Shown one piece after another: positions 28,257 through 35,502 of a stretch of 64,000 bases of DNA. Both the position numbers and the translations under genes were made by a program. The stretch is from Candidatus Tisiphia endosymbiont of Sialis lutaria. GTDB taxonomy: Bacteria > Pseudomonadota > Alphaproteobacteria > Rickettsiales > Rickettsiaceae. Position 1 is the stretch's first letter, and the number at the start of each line of letters is the position of its first letter. The stretch is taken from the NCBI RefSeq assembly GCF_964026535.1, contig NZ_OZ032153.1, positions 1-64,000 of the forward strand, written 5' to 3'. A model generated the notes under the pieces. The model was not told the DNA's origin, did no database searches, and saw only the letters and a program-made list of their open reading frames with translations.

Positions 28257-29024
28257 TTATTCGTTCATAATAATATTATCATTCCAATTAATATCATTAT
28301 TATCGCAAATTACATCTGTAGATGATACATTTAATGTTTTTGGTGTCTTTAGATATTTAATCTCTTCAAAAACAAAAGGAATAGATTTGCCAGTCCATCC
28401 TGGATTAGCAATTATTTGATTTATATCTTCATATGGCTTATGCACACTAAAGTGTAAATGTCTTACACCAGCATTTCCGGACATACCCTCAATACCTATT
28501 GGCTCATATTTTTTTACTACTTGACCATTTTTAACTAATATTTTAGATAGGTGTCCATACAAACTAATATAAATACCTTGATGTACTATCCTAACGTGGT
28601 TGCCATAACCACTTCCACAATCATCTAATGTAATATTTGAGTAATGAGGATTATTGCATTTATCATAGATATAGGCAATTCCATCTTCTGAGGCAACCAC
28701 TGTTCCATCTGAGGAATCTGGCAAACTTGCAAAATCCAAAGCAAATTTTATTGCATCATGAGAATGGCTTCTACCCATCTGTAAACTTCCTTGTATACAC
28801 TTTATTTTATGATTCTTTTGAAATGGAAAAGCTAACTTCATTTTTGCCAATAATGGAGTTTTCTCGCACTTAAATCTTGCCCCTTGTTTCAAGTCTTGAT
28901 CTCTAGGAATGCTAGGAATATATCCTTGTGGACATGATATGTAAATGGCATCATTTGCTGAAGCGACTAAGCTCACTGTAATAAACATCAAATGCAAAGC
29001 TATTAAATATGCTGGTTTTTTCAT
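28257..29024 (-). CDS. Secreted M23-family metallopeptidase (LytM-like)
   Basis: A 255-residue protein with a signal peptide (1-23, MFITVSLVASANDA), a cysteine-containing N-terminal region, and an M23 domain. Zinc-site residues are in HSHDAIKFALDF and in GVRHLHFSVH, with the YGHLSKILVKNGQVV segment between them. Such enzymes cut peptidoglycan cross-links. Motifs are close to but not identical to the HxxxD...HxH pattern of LytM, and cysteines (C29, C53, C143) suggest disulfide stabilisation in the periplasm. It lies between coxB and ctaD with no functional link to respiration, so it was probably inserted there. Confidence 0.82.
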   Translation of the reverse strand: MKKPAYLIALHLMFITVSLVASANDAIYISCPQGYIPSIPRDQDLKQGARFKCEKTPLLAKMKLAFPFQKNHKIKCIQGSLQMGRSHSHDAIKFALDFASLPDSSDGTVVASEDGIAYIYDKCNNPHYSNITLDDCGSGYGNHVRIVHQGIYISLYGHLSKILVKNGQVVKKYEPIGIEGMSGNAGVRHLHFSVHKPYEDINQIIANPGWTGKSIPFVFEEIKYLKTPKTLNVSSTDVICDNNDINWNDNIIMNE

Positions 29025-29077
29025 AGTATTTTTTAAGTTTTATTTACGTTATATCCCTAGTAGACAACTACATGTTA

Positions 29078-29710
29078 TTACTTACAACTTTTAAGTTGCT
29101 CAATATCTGCTCCTACTATGAGCTTGATATTTCTAGTAACTTTATCATAATCCCAATTCCACCATTTTATTTGTACTAACTCATTAATTATATCATCGGA
29201 GAATCTTTTTTTAATAATTCTACTAGGATTACCTGCAACGATAGAGTAAGGTGGTACATCCTTAGTAACCACTGCATATGCTCCAATAATTGCTCCGTCT
29301 CCTATTGTGACTCCCGGCATAATGACTGCATTAGTACCAAACCACACATCATTACCAACTATTGTACTCCTTCCTTTATTAAGAGTTGGCGTATAATTAT
29401 TCCAACCTTCGAAAATAAAAAATGGATAAGTAGAAAAACCATCCATTGGGTGATTGACATCATCCGCAATAAAAGTAGTTCCTCTAGCAATAGTACAAAA
29501 CTTACCAATAATTAATTTACACTGATAATATCCTACAACGTTATTACATTCAAAATGTTCTGGATATCGGTGATCATGATAATAAGTATAATCACCTACC
29601 ATTATGTTAGGATTATGAATAAAATGTTTTAAAAATATAATTTCTTTAACATGTTTTGGGTAAATATGTGGATAGTGATTGTTGGAGTGTACCATATGGC
29701 TCTTGTTCAT
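29078..29710 (-). CDS. CatB-related O-acetyltransferase (Vat/xenobiotic type)
   Basis: A 210-residue left-handed beta-helix acetyltransferase. Hexapeptide repeats run from about 70 to 160 (KLIIGKFCTIARGTTFI, then STIVGNDVWFGTNAVIMPG). The catalytic histidine is expected in DVNHPMDGFSTYPF, the loop typical of Vat and CatB enzymes. The tail ends PPYSIVAGNPSRIIKKRF and IKWWNWDYDKV, the latter characteristic of this group. Family members acetylate chloramphenicol or streptogramins, but many chromosomal ones act on sugars. It is part of the two-gene insert between coxB and ctaD. Confidence 0.85.
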   Translation of the reverse strand: MNKSHMVHSNNHYPHIYPKHVKEIIFLKHFIHNPNIMVGDYTYYHDHRYPEHFECNNVVGYYQCKLIIGKFCTIARGTTFIADDVNHPMDGFSTYPFFIFEGWNNYTPTLNKGRSTIVGNDVWFGTNAVIMPGVTIGDGAIIGAYAVVTKDVPPYSIVAGNPSRIIKKRFSDDIINELVQIKWWNWDYDKVTRNIKLIVGADIEQLKSCK

Positions 29711-29740
29711 TTAGTTAATGTTATCCTTGCTCGACTTAGT

Positions 29741-29835
29741 GTCACCCCTGCGTAAGCAGGGGTCTTAGATTCCGCACCGAAACGAAAATGACAATTTATT
29801 GCTTCGTTGTCCTCATGGTTTCATCGCAATAACGT
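29741..29835. repeat. Family C element and B remnant at the 3' end of coxB
   Basis: The C copy (29741-29792, GTCACCCCTGCGTAAGC to GAAAATGAC) is followed by TTGCTTCGTTGTCCTCATGG and TCATCGCAATAACG, the right half of a B element. The last ten or so codons of coxB lie in this B remnant. Confidence 0.75.
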
Positions 29836-30760
29836 TTGTCTTTACTTTCATAGAAAATTTTGTTTTTGCCGCAATCAACCAATCTTGAAATTCTTCTTTG
29901 CTTACTACTTCAATGGCAATAGGCATAAAGCCGTGATTAACACCACAAAGCTCTGAACACTGACCATAATACACACCTTTTTTACTAATTTTAGTCCAGG
30001 TTTCGTTAACTCTGCCAGGCACAGCATCGAGCTTTATACCTAATGCTGGTACTGCAAAACTATGTATAACATCCCCTGCAGTAATTAAAAATTTTACGGT
30101 AGTATTTTCTGGTATAATAATACGATTATCAACTTCTAATAATCTTTTTTGACCAGGTTTTAAATTTTCATCAGTAATTAAACAACTATCAAATTCAAGA
30201 TTATTATGATCAGGGTAGATATAGTGCCAATACCACTGATATCCTACAACTTTAACCGTCATGTCTATTTCAGGAATATCTTCTGCAATACGTGCAACAC
30301 GAAATGATGGTACAGCAATAATAATTAAAATAACTATAGGAATTATCGTCCAAATAATTTCAACCAATATATTATCAGAAAATTTTGCTGGAATAGGATT
30401 GGCTTTGGCATTAAATCTGATGCAAACATAAATTAATAAAATAATGATAAAAGCAACTATTCCTCCTGATATGAGCAGTAGGAAATTATGAAACTCCTGA
30501 AGCTCTTCCATAAGATGAGTGGCTGGAGTCTGTAACAGCATTTGCCATGCCTGAGGTTCTGATGCTAGGCAATCGTGAGCAAATAAGAGATATAAAATTA
30601 GACTTGCTACATAAGTCAATCTAGTTGATGATTTTGTCGTCGAAACTCGCCTTCGCTCCTCATGTACGTTTATGTACACTGCGGTACTCGGCTTCGTTTC
30701 TCCTAAAAACCCTTCAACTATTTTTGACTTATGCAGCAAGTCTATTATAAATTTTTTCAT
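29813..30760 (-). CDS. coxB: Cytochrome c oxidase subunit II, with altered N- and C-termini
   Basis: It carries the CuA centre that takes electrons from cytochrome c. Two membrane helices (about 88-150), then the conserved YQWYWHYIYPDHN and the CuA loop YGQCSELCGVNHGFMP with its cysteine pair, histidine and methionine. Two oddities are visible. A 120-bp family E palindrome at residues about 10-50 separates the basic start MKKFIIDLLHK from the signal-peptide core LILYLLFAHDCLA. The C-terminus after WLIAAKTKF reads MKVKTNVIAMKP, which is repeat-derived. Both ends are therefore remodelled, while the catalytic part is intact. The usual downstream neighbour ctaD is 1.6 kb away. Confidence 0.93.
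   Translation of the reverse strand: MKKFIIDLLHKSKIVEGFLGETKPSTAVYINVHEERRRVSTTKSSTRLTYVASLILYLLFAHDCLASEPQAWQMLLQTPATHLMEELQEFHNFLLLISGGIVAFIIILLIYVCIRFNAKANPIPAKFSDNILVEIIWTIIPIVILIIIAVPSFRVARIAEDIPEIDMTVKVVGYQWYWHYIYPDHNNLEFDSCLITDENLKPGQKRLLEVDNRIIIPENTTVKFLITAGDVIHSFAVPALGIKLDAVPGRVNETWTKISKKGVYYGQCSELCGVNHGFMPIAIEVVSKEEFQDWLIAAKTKFSMKVKTNVIAMKP
30612..30731. repeat. Family E palindrome inside the coxB signal peptide
   Basis: 120 bp from TAAGTCAATCTAGTTGATG to AACTATTTTTGACTTA. The outer arms and the internal GTACGTTTATGTAC region pair with each other. It is the only copy of this type in the window. As 120 bp, it adds 40 codons without disturbing the frame. Confidence 0.85.
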
Positions 30761-30934
30761 AAATAGTACTTAGTGGACTCAATTCTATATGTTATAGTTA
30801 GACAATATAAGACGATATACAGTTTTATTAAAGTAAAAAATAAAGTATGGTGAAAAAACTTGAGGAATTTACTATTGACTTTAAATTGCCTTCTGATACA
30901 TTCGGCTTACTCAATAATGATTTAAGATTACAAC

Positions 30935-31687
30935 ATGGCAGGTCATTCAAAATTTAAAAATATCCAGCATCGAAAAGGTGCACAAGATAAAAAAAGGGCA
31001 AAAATTTTTACTAAGTTAGTTAGAGAAATTATTACTGCTGCTAAATTAGGGGCTGATATAAGTAATAATCCACGGTTGCGGAGTAGCATAGCTGCCGCTC
31101 GGAGTCAAAATTTGCCAAAGGATCGAATAGATAAGGCAATAAGTGCGGCAAGTGATTCGAATAACAACGAAAATTATACCGAAATTAGATATGAGGGCTT
31201 TGCTCCCGGTGGAATTGCAATAATAATAGAGGCTTTAACTGATAATAAAAATCGTACGGCTGCAGAAATTAGGGCGGCTTTTAGCAAATTTGGTGGCAAT
31301 TTAGGTGAAACGGGCAGTGTCAGCTATATGTTTGATCATCTCGGAGTAATACAATATCCAGCAAATTTAGCAACAACCGAGGCTATGTTTGAAAGTAGCC
31401 TAGAGGCTGGAGCAAAAGATATGATTTCTGAAGAAGATACATATTTAATCTATACAGATATTGAGAACTTTGTGCAAGCTCTTGAATTTCTGACCAGTAA
31501 ATATGGACATCCTGAAGAATCTTACATAGGTTGGGTGCCTAAAAATACCATAATTATAGAAGAGAATGATAAAGCCGAGAAGTTGTTAAAATTAGTAGAT
31601 ATTTTAGAAGAAAGTGATGATGTGCAAAAAGTTTTTGGTAATTATGAATTATCTGATGCAATTTATGAAACTATGAAGGACGTTTAA
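30935..31687 (+). CDS. yebC: YebC/PmpR-family regulator
   Basis: The canonical N-terminus [20 protein letters not shown] and 250-residue length identify the YebC/TACO1 family, cytoplasmic proteins linked to transcription control and to translation of proline-rich stretches. The three-domain protein shows the expected acidic [17 protein letters not shown] region and [14 protein letters not shown]. It is translated just ahead of the GlmU-like gene (1 bp apart). In the divergent 174 bp between it and coxB I see no repeat, and a short out-of-frame ORF overlaps its start. Confidence 0.94.
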   Translation: MAGHSKFKNIQHRKGAQDKKRAKIFTKLVREIITAAKLGADISNNPRLRSSIAAARSQNLPKDRIDKAISAASDSNNNENYTEIRYEGFAPGGIAIIIEALTDNKNRTAAEIRAAFSKFGGNLGETGSVSYMFDHLGVIQYPANLATTEAMFESSLEAGAKDMISEEDTYLIYTDIENFVQALEFLTSKYGHPEESYIGWVPKNTIIIEENDKAEKLLKLVDILEESDDVQKVFGNYELSDAIYETMKDV

Positions 31688-31688
31688 T

Positions 31689-32426
31689 ATGGATTGCCAA
31701 GTTATTGTTCTAGCTGCAGGTAATGGTAGAAGAATGGAATCTACCTTACCAAAAGTAATGCATAAAGTTGGTGGTAAATCGATGCTTGATAGGGTAATAA
31801 CCAATGCCCAACAAGTTAGCAATGAAGTTATTTTAGTCCACTCCTGGCAATTAGAAAAACATATTGCTTGTTATAAAGATAGTTGTAAATTTGTTTTACA
31901 ACCAGAACCCCTTGGTACTGCTCATGCGGTATATAGTGCTTTGGACTTAATTGATGACAATAAAATTGTAGCCGTACTTTATGGAGATAATCCTTTAATT
32001 ACGCCAGAGATTATTAATGATTTACTAAAACATCTAGTTTCGACAAATTCTGCCATAACAACCTTGTGCTTTGAGCGAGATAATCCTGGGCAATATGGGC
32101 GAATAGTTACTGATAAACTAGGAAATTTTTTGAAAATTGTTGAATTTAAACAAGCAACGAGTGAAGAACTAGCTATAACAACTTGTAATTCTGGTATTAT
32201 GGCTTTTGCCAATGGTGTGTTAAAAAAATATTTACCTACTATTTTTTTTAAGAATCCTGATAAATCAAAAGAGTTGTATTTAACGGAACTGGTAAAAATC
32301 GTTAAGGATAATGGCGAAAAAGTATCGTATTTGCTATCCGCCAACCACGACATAGTGGTCGGAGTAAATACTAAACAAGAGCTAGAAGAAGCTAATAGAA
32401 CTATTGCTAAGTTAGCAGGGATATAG
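31689..32426 (+). CDS. GlmU-like nucleotidyltransferase, N-terminal domain only
   Basis: A 245-residue protein matching the uridyltransferase half of GlmU. The nucleotide-binding motif LAAGNGRRMESTLPKVMH is at 8-25, followed by QPEPLGTAHAVY, LYGDNPLI with the metal aspartate, and GVNTKQELEEANRTI at the end. The C-terminal left-handed beta-helix that acetylates glucosamine-1-phosphate is absent. The frame ends about where the linker helix of full GlmU (about 450 residues) begins, and a B element follows 53 bp later. It could make UDP-GlcNAc for MurA from acetylated substrate, or serve another sugar nucleotide. It is co-transcribed with yebC. Confidence 0.78.
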   Translation: MDCQVIVLAAGNGRRMESTLPKVMHKVGGKSMLDRVITNAQQVSNEVILVHSWQLEKHIACYKDSCKFVLQPEPLGTAHAVYSALDLIDDNKIVAVLYGDNPLITPEIINDLLKHLVSTNSAITTLCFERDNPGQYGRIVTDKLGNFLKIVEFKQATSEELAITTCNSGIMAFANGVLKKYLPTIFFKNPDKSKELYLTELVKIVKDNGEKVSYLLSANHDIVVGVNTKQELEEANRTIAKLAGI

Positions 32427-32478
32427 TGAATTAACTTGAATTGGCAACGTTATAAATCCGATTAGTATTTAGCTTCAG

Positions 32479-32576
32479 CGTAATTGCGAGGAGCCACTTT
32501 AGTGGGCGACGAAGCAATCCAAAAAAACGATTAAAATGGATTGCTTCGGAGGCTTACGCCTCCTCGCAATGACGAT
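32479..32576. repeat. Family B element
   Basis: CGTAATTGCGAGGAGCC to GGCTTACGCCTCCTCGCAATGACG between the GlmU-like gene and the esterase gene. The left arm has one mismatch against the consensus CGTCATTGCG. Confidence 0.85.
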
Positions 32577-32614
32577 TGGTATTAAATTAATAACTTAATT
32601 AAGAGCTTAAAAAA

Positions 32615-33268
32615 ATGACTAAAAATGAAATATTATCCTATCCGGAAGTAAAAAGTTTGGACAGCCAATGTAAAAAACTTGTGGTATTGTTACATGGGCT
32701 TGGTTCAGATGGAAATGATTTAATAGGATTGGCTCCCTTGATGTCTAGGGAATTCCCCGATTGTCACTTTATTGCCCCACATGGCGTTGAAAAATTTGAT
32801 AGTGCACCTTATGGTCGACAATGGTTTAGTTTAAATAACCGTAACCCTGATTATGTTAGGGAATTAGTTGCTAAAAATACTGGCTTAGTTACTGACATAA
32901 TCCAAAAGAAACAAGCAGAATTAAATTTAACTAATAAAGATACTATCCTAATTGGCTTTTCGCAAGGTACCATGATGGGGTTATATTTGAATTTTATACA
33001 AAAAGAACCTTTTGATTCTATGGTAGGGTTTTCTGGCAGATTAATTGCCCCACAAGAATGTATCAATAAAACTACACCAGTTTGCGTGATACATGGCGAA
33101 TTAGACGATGTGGTTGATGTAAGTAGTATGGATGAAACAGTAGAATATCTAGAGAAATATGATATTCCTTATAGTAAATACAAAATACCAAATCTTACAC
33201 ATTCTATTGATGATAGGGGGATACAGTTTGCCATTAAGTTTATCAAAATAGGTTATTACATAGACTGA
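32615..33268 (+). CDS. Carboxylesterase/phospholipase-type alpha/beta hydrolase
   Basis: A 217-residue protein of the acyl-protein thioesterase/carboxylesterase family. The oxyanion-hole segment is VVLLHGLGSDGNDLIGLAP, the nucleophile is in LIGFSQGTMMGL, the acid is in VIHGELDDVVDV, and the histidine is in NLTHSIDDRG. All triad positions are present. Family members hydrolyse short esters or lysophospholipids; the substrate cannot be read from the sequence. No signal peptide is present. It stands between repeats and glyA, 135 bp upstream of the latter, and its transcription is probably independent. Confidence 0.86.
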   Translation: MTKNEILSYPEVKSLDSQCKKLVVLLHGLGSDGNDLIGLAPLMSREFPDCHFIAPHGVEKFDSAPYGRQWFSLNNRNPDYVRELVAKNTGLVTDIIQKKQAELNLTNKDTILIGFSQGTMMGLYLNFIQKEPFDSMVGFSGRLIAPQECINKTTPVCVIHGELDDVVDVSSMDETVEYLEKYDIPYSKYKIPNLTHSIDDRGIQFAIKFIKIGYYID

Positions 33269-33403
33269 GATCATTTGAAACATGCAAGCTAAAATGTTCT
33301 GGACTTTGTGATTAAGAATTATAAAGCGGAAAATGTTGTTTTTGTGTATGCACGGTTATTTTTTATGACTTTTAAACTGCCCATTAAATAGTAGGTTAAA
33401 TTA

Positions 33404-34687
33404 ATGAATATCTTTACTAAAAAATTATCTGAAACAGATAATGCAATATATCAAATTATCGATGGTGAAAAAAAACGTCAGCATGATTTTATTGAATTGA
33501 TTGCTTCTGAGAATTTTGTAAGCCCGGCAGTATTAGAAGCTCAAGGCTCGATTTTGACCAATAAATATGCTGAAGGATACCCGGGAAAACGTTATTATAA
33601 CGGGTGTAGTGAGGTTGATAAGGCTGAGCTTTTGGCTATAGAGCGGGTAAAAACACTATTTAATTGTAAATATGCTAACGTTCAGCCTCATTCCGGATCT
33701 CAGGCTAATCAGGCAGTATTTTTAACTCTATTAAAACCACATGACACCATACTTGGTATGTCGCTAGATACAGGGGGGCATTTGACACATGGTGCTCCAC
33801 CTAATTTGTCTGGCAAATGGTTTAACTCGGTGTTCTATTCTGTAAATAAGGAGAGTTATCTAATTGATTATGCCCAAATAGAGCAATTGGCAGTTCAGCA
33901 TAAGCCAAAATTGATTATAGCTGGTTATTCTGCCTATTCGCGTCAATTAGATTTTGCTAAATTTAGGGAAATTGCTGATAGAGTAGGAGCGTATTTACTA
34001 GCAGATATTGCTCATATTTCTGGACTGGTTGCGGTAGGTGAACATCCAAGTCCCTTGCCTTATGCTCATATTGTGACTTCCACTACTCATAAAACCCTGC
34101 GTGGTCCGCGAGGTGGTCTTATTCTGTCAAATGATGAGGAATTGGGTAAGAAGATAAATCTCGCTTTATTTCCTGGGTTGCAAGGTGGACCATTAATGCA
34201 TATTATTGCAGCAAAGGCAGTGGCATTCTTGGAAAATTTACAACCAGAATATCATCTTTATATAAAACAGGTTGTTAGTAACGCTAAAGCTCTTGCTAAT
34301 AGTTTAATGGCAAGAGGCTATGATATTTTAACTAATGGTACTGATAATCATATAGTATTAGTGGACTTACGAAAATATGGTATAACTGGTAAGGTGGCAG
34401 CAGATTCGCTTGAAAGAGCCGGTATAACTTGCAATAAAAATGCGATACCGTTTGATGCCACTTCACCATTTATTACTTCTGGTATTAGGCTCGGCACTCC
34501 AGCATGCACCACTAGAGGATTCAAAGAACAAGAGTTTATAGAAGTTGGTAATATGATTAGCGATGTATTGGATGGGTTGAAAGATAAAAATGATGGGCAA
34601 GATAATAGTGATTGTGAGACAAAAACTTTCCAACAAGTTAAAAGATTAGTAGATGCTTTCCCGGTTTATGTTGAGGGGTTACTTTAA
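33404..34687 (+). CDS. glyA: Serine hydroxymethyltransferase
   Basis: It converts serine and tetrahydrofolate to glycine and 5,10-methylene-tetrahydrofolate, feeding ThyX and purine synthesis. The PLP enzyme fold is complete over 427 residues. The cofactor lysine is in [15 protein letters not shown], and the substrate region includes [11 protein letters not shown] and [14 protein letters not shown]. Serine catabolism is one of the few amino-acid steps kept in Rickettsiaceae. The 3' end overlaps a frame that begins inside a repeat; I do not count that frame as coupled. Confidence 0.97.
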   Translation: MNIFTKKLSETDNAIYQIIDGEKKRQHDFIELIASENFVSPAVLEAQGSILTNKYAEGYPGKRYYNGCSEVDKAELLAIERVKTLFNCKYANVQPHSGSQANQAVFLTLLKPHDTILGMSLDTGGHLTHGAPPNLSGKWFNSVFYSVNKESYLIDYAQIEQLAVQHKPKLIIAGYSAYSRQLDFAKFREIADRVGAYLLADIAHISGLVAVGEHPSPLPYAHIVTSTTHKTLRGPRGGLILSNDEELGKKINLALFPGLQGGPLMHIIAAKAVAFLENLQPEYHLYIKQVVSNAKALANSLMARGYDILTNGTDNHIVLVDLRKYGITGKVAADSLERAGITCNKNAIPFDATSPFITSGIRLGTPACTTRGFKEQEFIEVGNMISDVLDGLKDKNDGQDNSDCETKTFQQVKRLVDAFPVYVEGLL

Positions 34688-34711
34688 TGCCGACTAAGCA
34701 ATTATGTTTTG

Positions 34712-34780
34712 TATCACCCCAAAATGTCATACTTGCTTCGGTGCTGTATCTAGATTCCGCACCGAAGCGGGAATGGCAAC
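34712..34780. repeat. Family C element downstream of glyA
   Basis: TATCACCCCAAAATGTCATAC to CACCGAAGCGGGAATGGCAA. It makes an apparent coding extension for the next gene, which is why I place that gene's start further downstream. Confidence 0.75.
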
Positions 34781-34821
34781 TTGTTATAGGGAGTAACAAT
34801 TTTTATAGAGAGGTAAAGTTT

Positions 34822-35205
34822 ATGAAGTGGAATATATTTAAGAGTAAAATTAACTCTGCTACTCTCATTGAGTTGCAAGCCATTCTAACAAGTAAAAAAT
34901 CAGTATCTTTCAACCCACTTGTAACTACAATTAACTATGTAAAAGAAACATATGAAGAAGAAACGGATGAAGAAATTGTAGCAGTACCAGTAGTACTGGT
35001 AGTACAAGCAAAACCAATCAAATGGTACACAAAAGTGCATGACTTCTTCTATACTCTTACCCAAACTAATCATAATGATGATTATTCTTCTGTTAATGAT
35101 GGTTATTCTGCTAACCATGATGAAGTTAATTCTTACCCCAATACAGTTAATCTTGATGTCAGCGACACTGTTAATTTAACAGGAGCTGAAAGTACTATGA
35201 TATAG
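34822..35205 (+). CDS. Orphan hypothetical protein, 127 aa
   Basis: Chosen start ATG at 34822, preceded by GAGAGG with eight-base spacing. A frame to 34687 would include repeat-derived codons. The protein begins MKWNIFKSKINSATLIELQ, has a mid-region strand VAVPVVLVVQAKPIKW, and ends in an Asn/Asp/Tyr-rich low-complexity tail (TQTNHNDDYSSVNDGYSANH). No known domain is seen, and it may be lineage-specific. The acidic, polar tail and lack of membrane segment leave the role open. The codon pattern looks like neighbouring genes, so I consider it real. Confidence 0.5.
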   Translation: MKWNIFKSKINSATLIELQAILTSKKSVSFNPLVTTINYVKETYEEETDEEIVAVPVVLVVQAKPIKWYTKVHDFFYTLTQTNHNDDYSSVNDGYSANHDEVNSYPNTVNLDVSDTVNLTGAESTMI

Positions 35206-35222
35206 CTAGCCCATTAGTATTT

Positions 35223-35500
35223 CATAAGCGTTAGTTTAAGAAAACAATAATTGGGAAACCGTCATTGCGAGGAGACCGTAAAGTCGACGAAGCAATCCAG
35301 AGAAGTGATTATAGTCAATTGATGGGAAGTTGGTGACGTCGTCACTCGTCACTCGCCTATTACTTATAGGCGTCGCTCCATCGTTCCTGCTACCCAATTC
35401 CCTGAATTGACTATAGAGATAGATTGCCACGCCACCTATGGTGGCTCGCAATGACAGATAACGTCATTGCGAGAAGGCGTTAGCCGACGAAGCAATCCAT
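35223..35500. repeat. Composite B repeat interrupted by a nested A element
   Basis: An outer arm CATAAGCGTTAGTTTAAG (from 35223) leads into a B palindrome that begins CGTCATTGCGAGGAG at 35260 and ends CTCGCAATGAC at 35455. An A element (35310-35415) splits it. A second B left half (35461-35500) abuts the tkt stop. This is the entire gene-free stretch upstream of 35503. Confidence 0.9.
35310..35415. repeat. Family A long element nested in a B element
   Basis: 106 bp, TATAGTCAATTGATGGG to CTGAATTGACTATA. Compared with the uninterrupted B copy at 21796-21888 (AGTGATTAGAAATAG), the flanks join as AGTGATTA / TAGAG only if TA was duplicated, which gives direct evidence of mobility. Confidence 0.92.
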
Positions 35501-35502
35501 TT

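Noticed and set aside
30847-30957. A 36-codon frame MVKKLEEFTIDFK upstream of and overlapping yebC
   Set aside because: It overlaps the yebC start in another frame, lacks a binding site and shows no recognisable feature. A small leader peptide cannot be excluded.
34687-34821. Extended start of the orphan gene overlapping the glyA stop
   Set aside because: The added codons are a C element, and a better ribosome binding site precedes the ATG at 34822.
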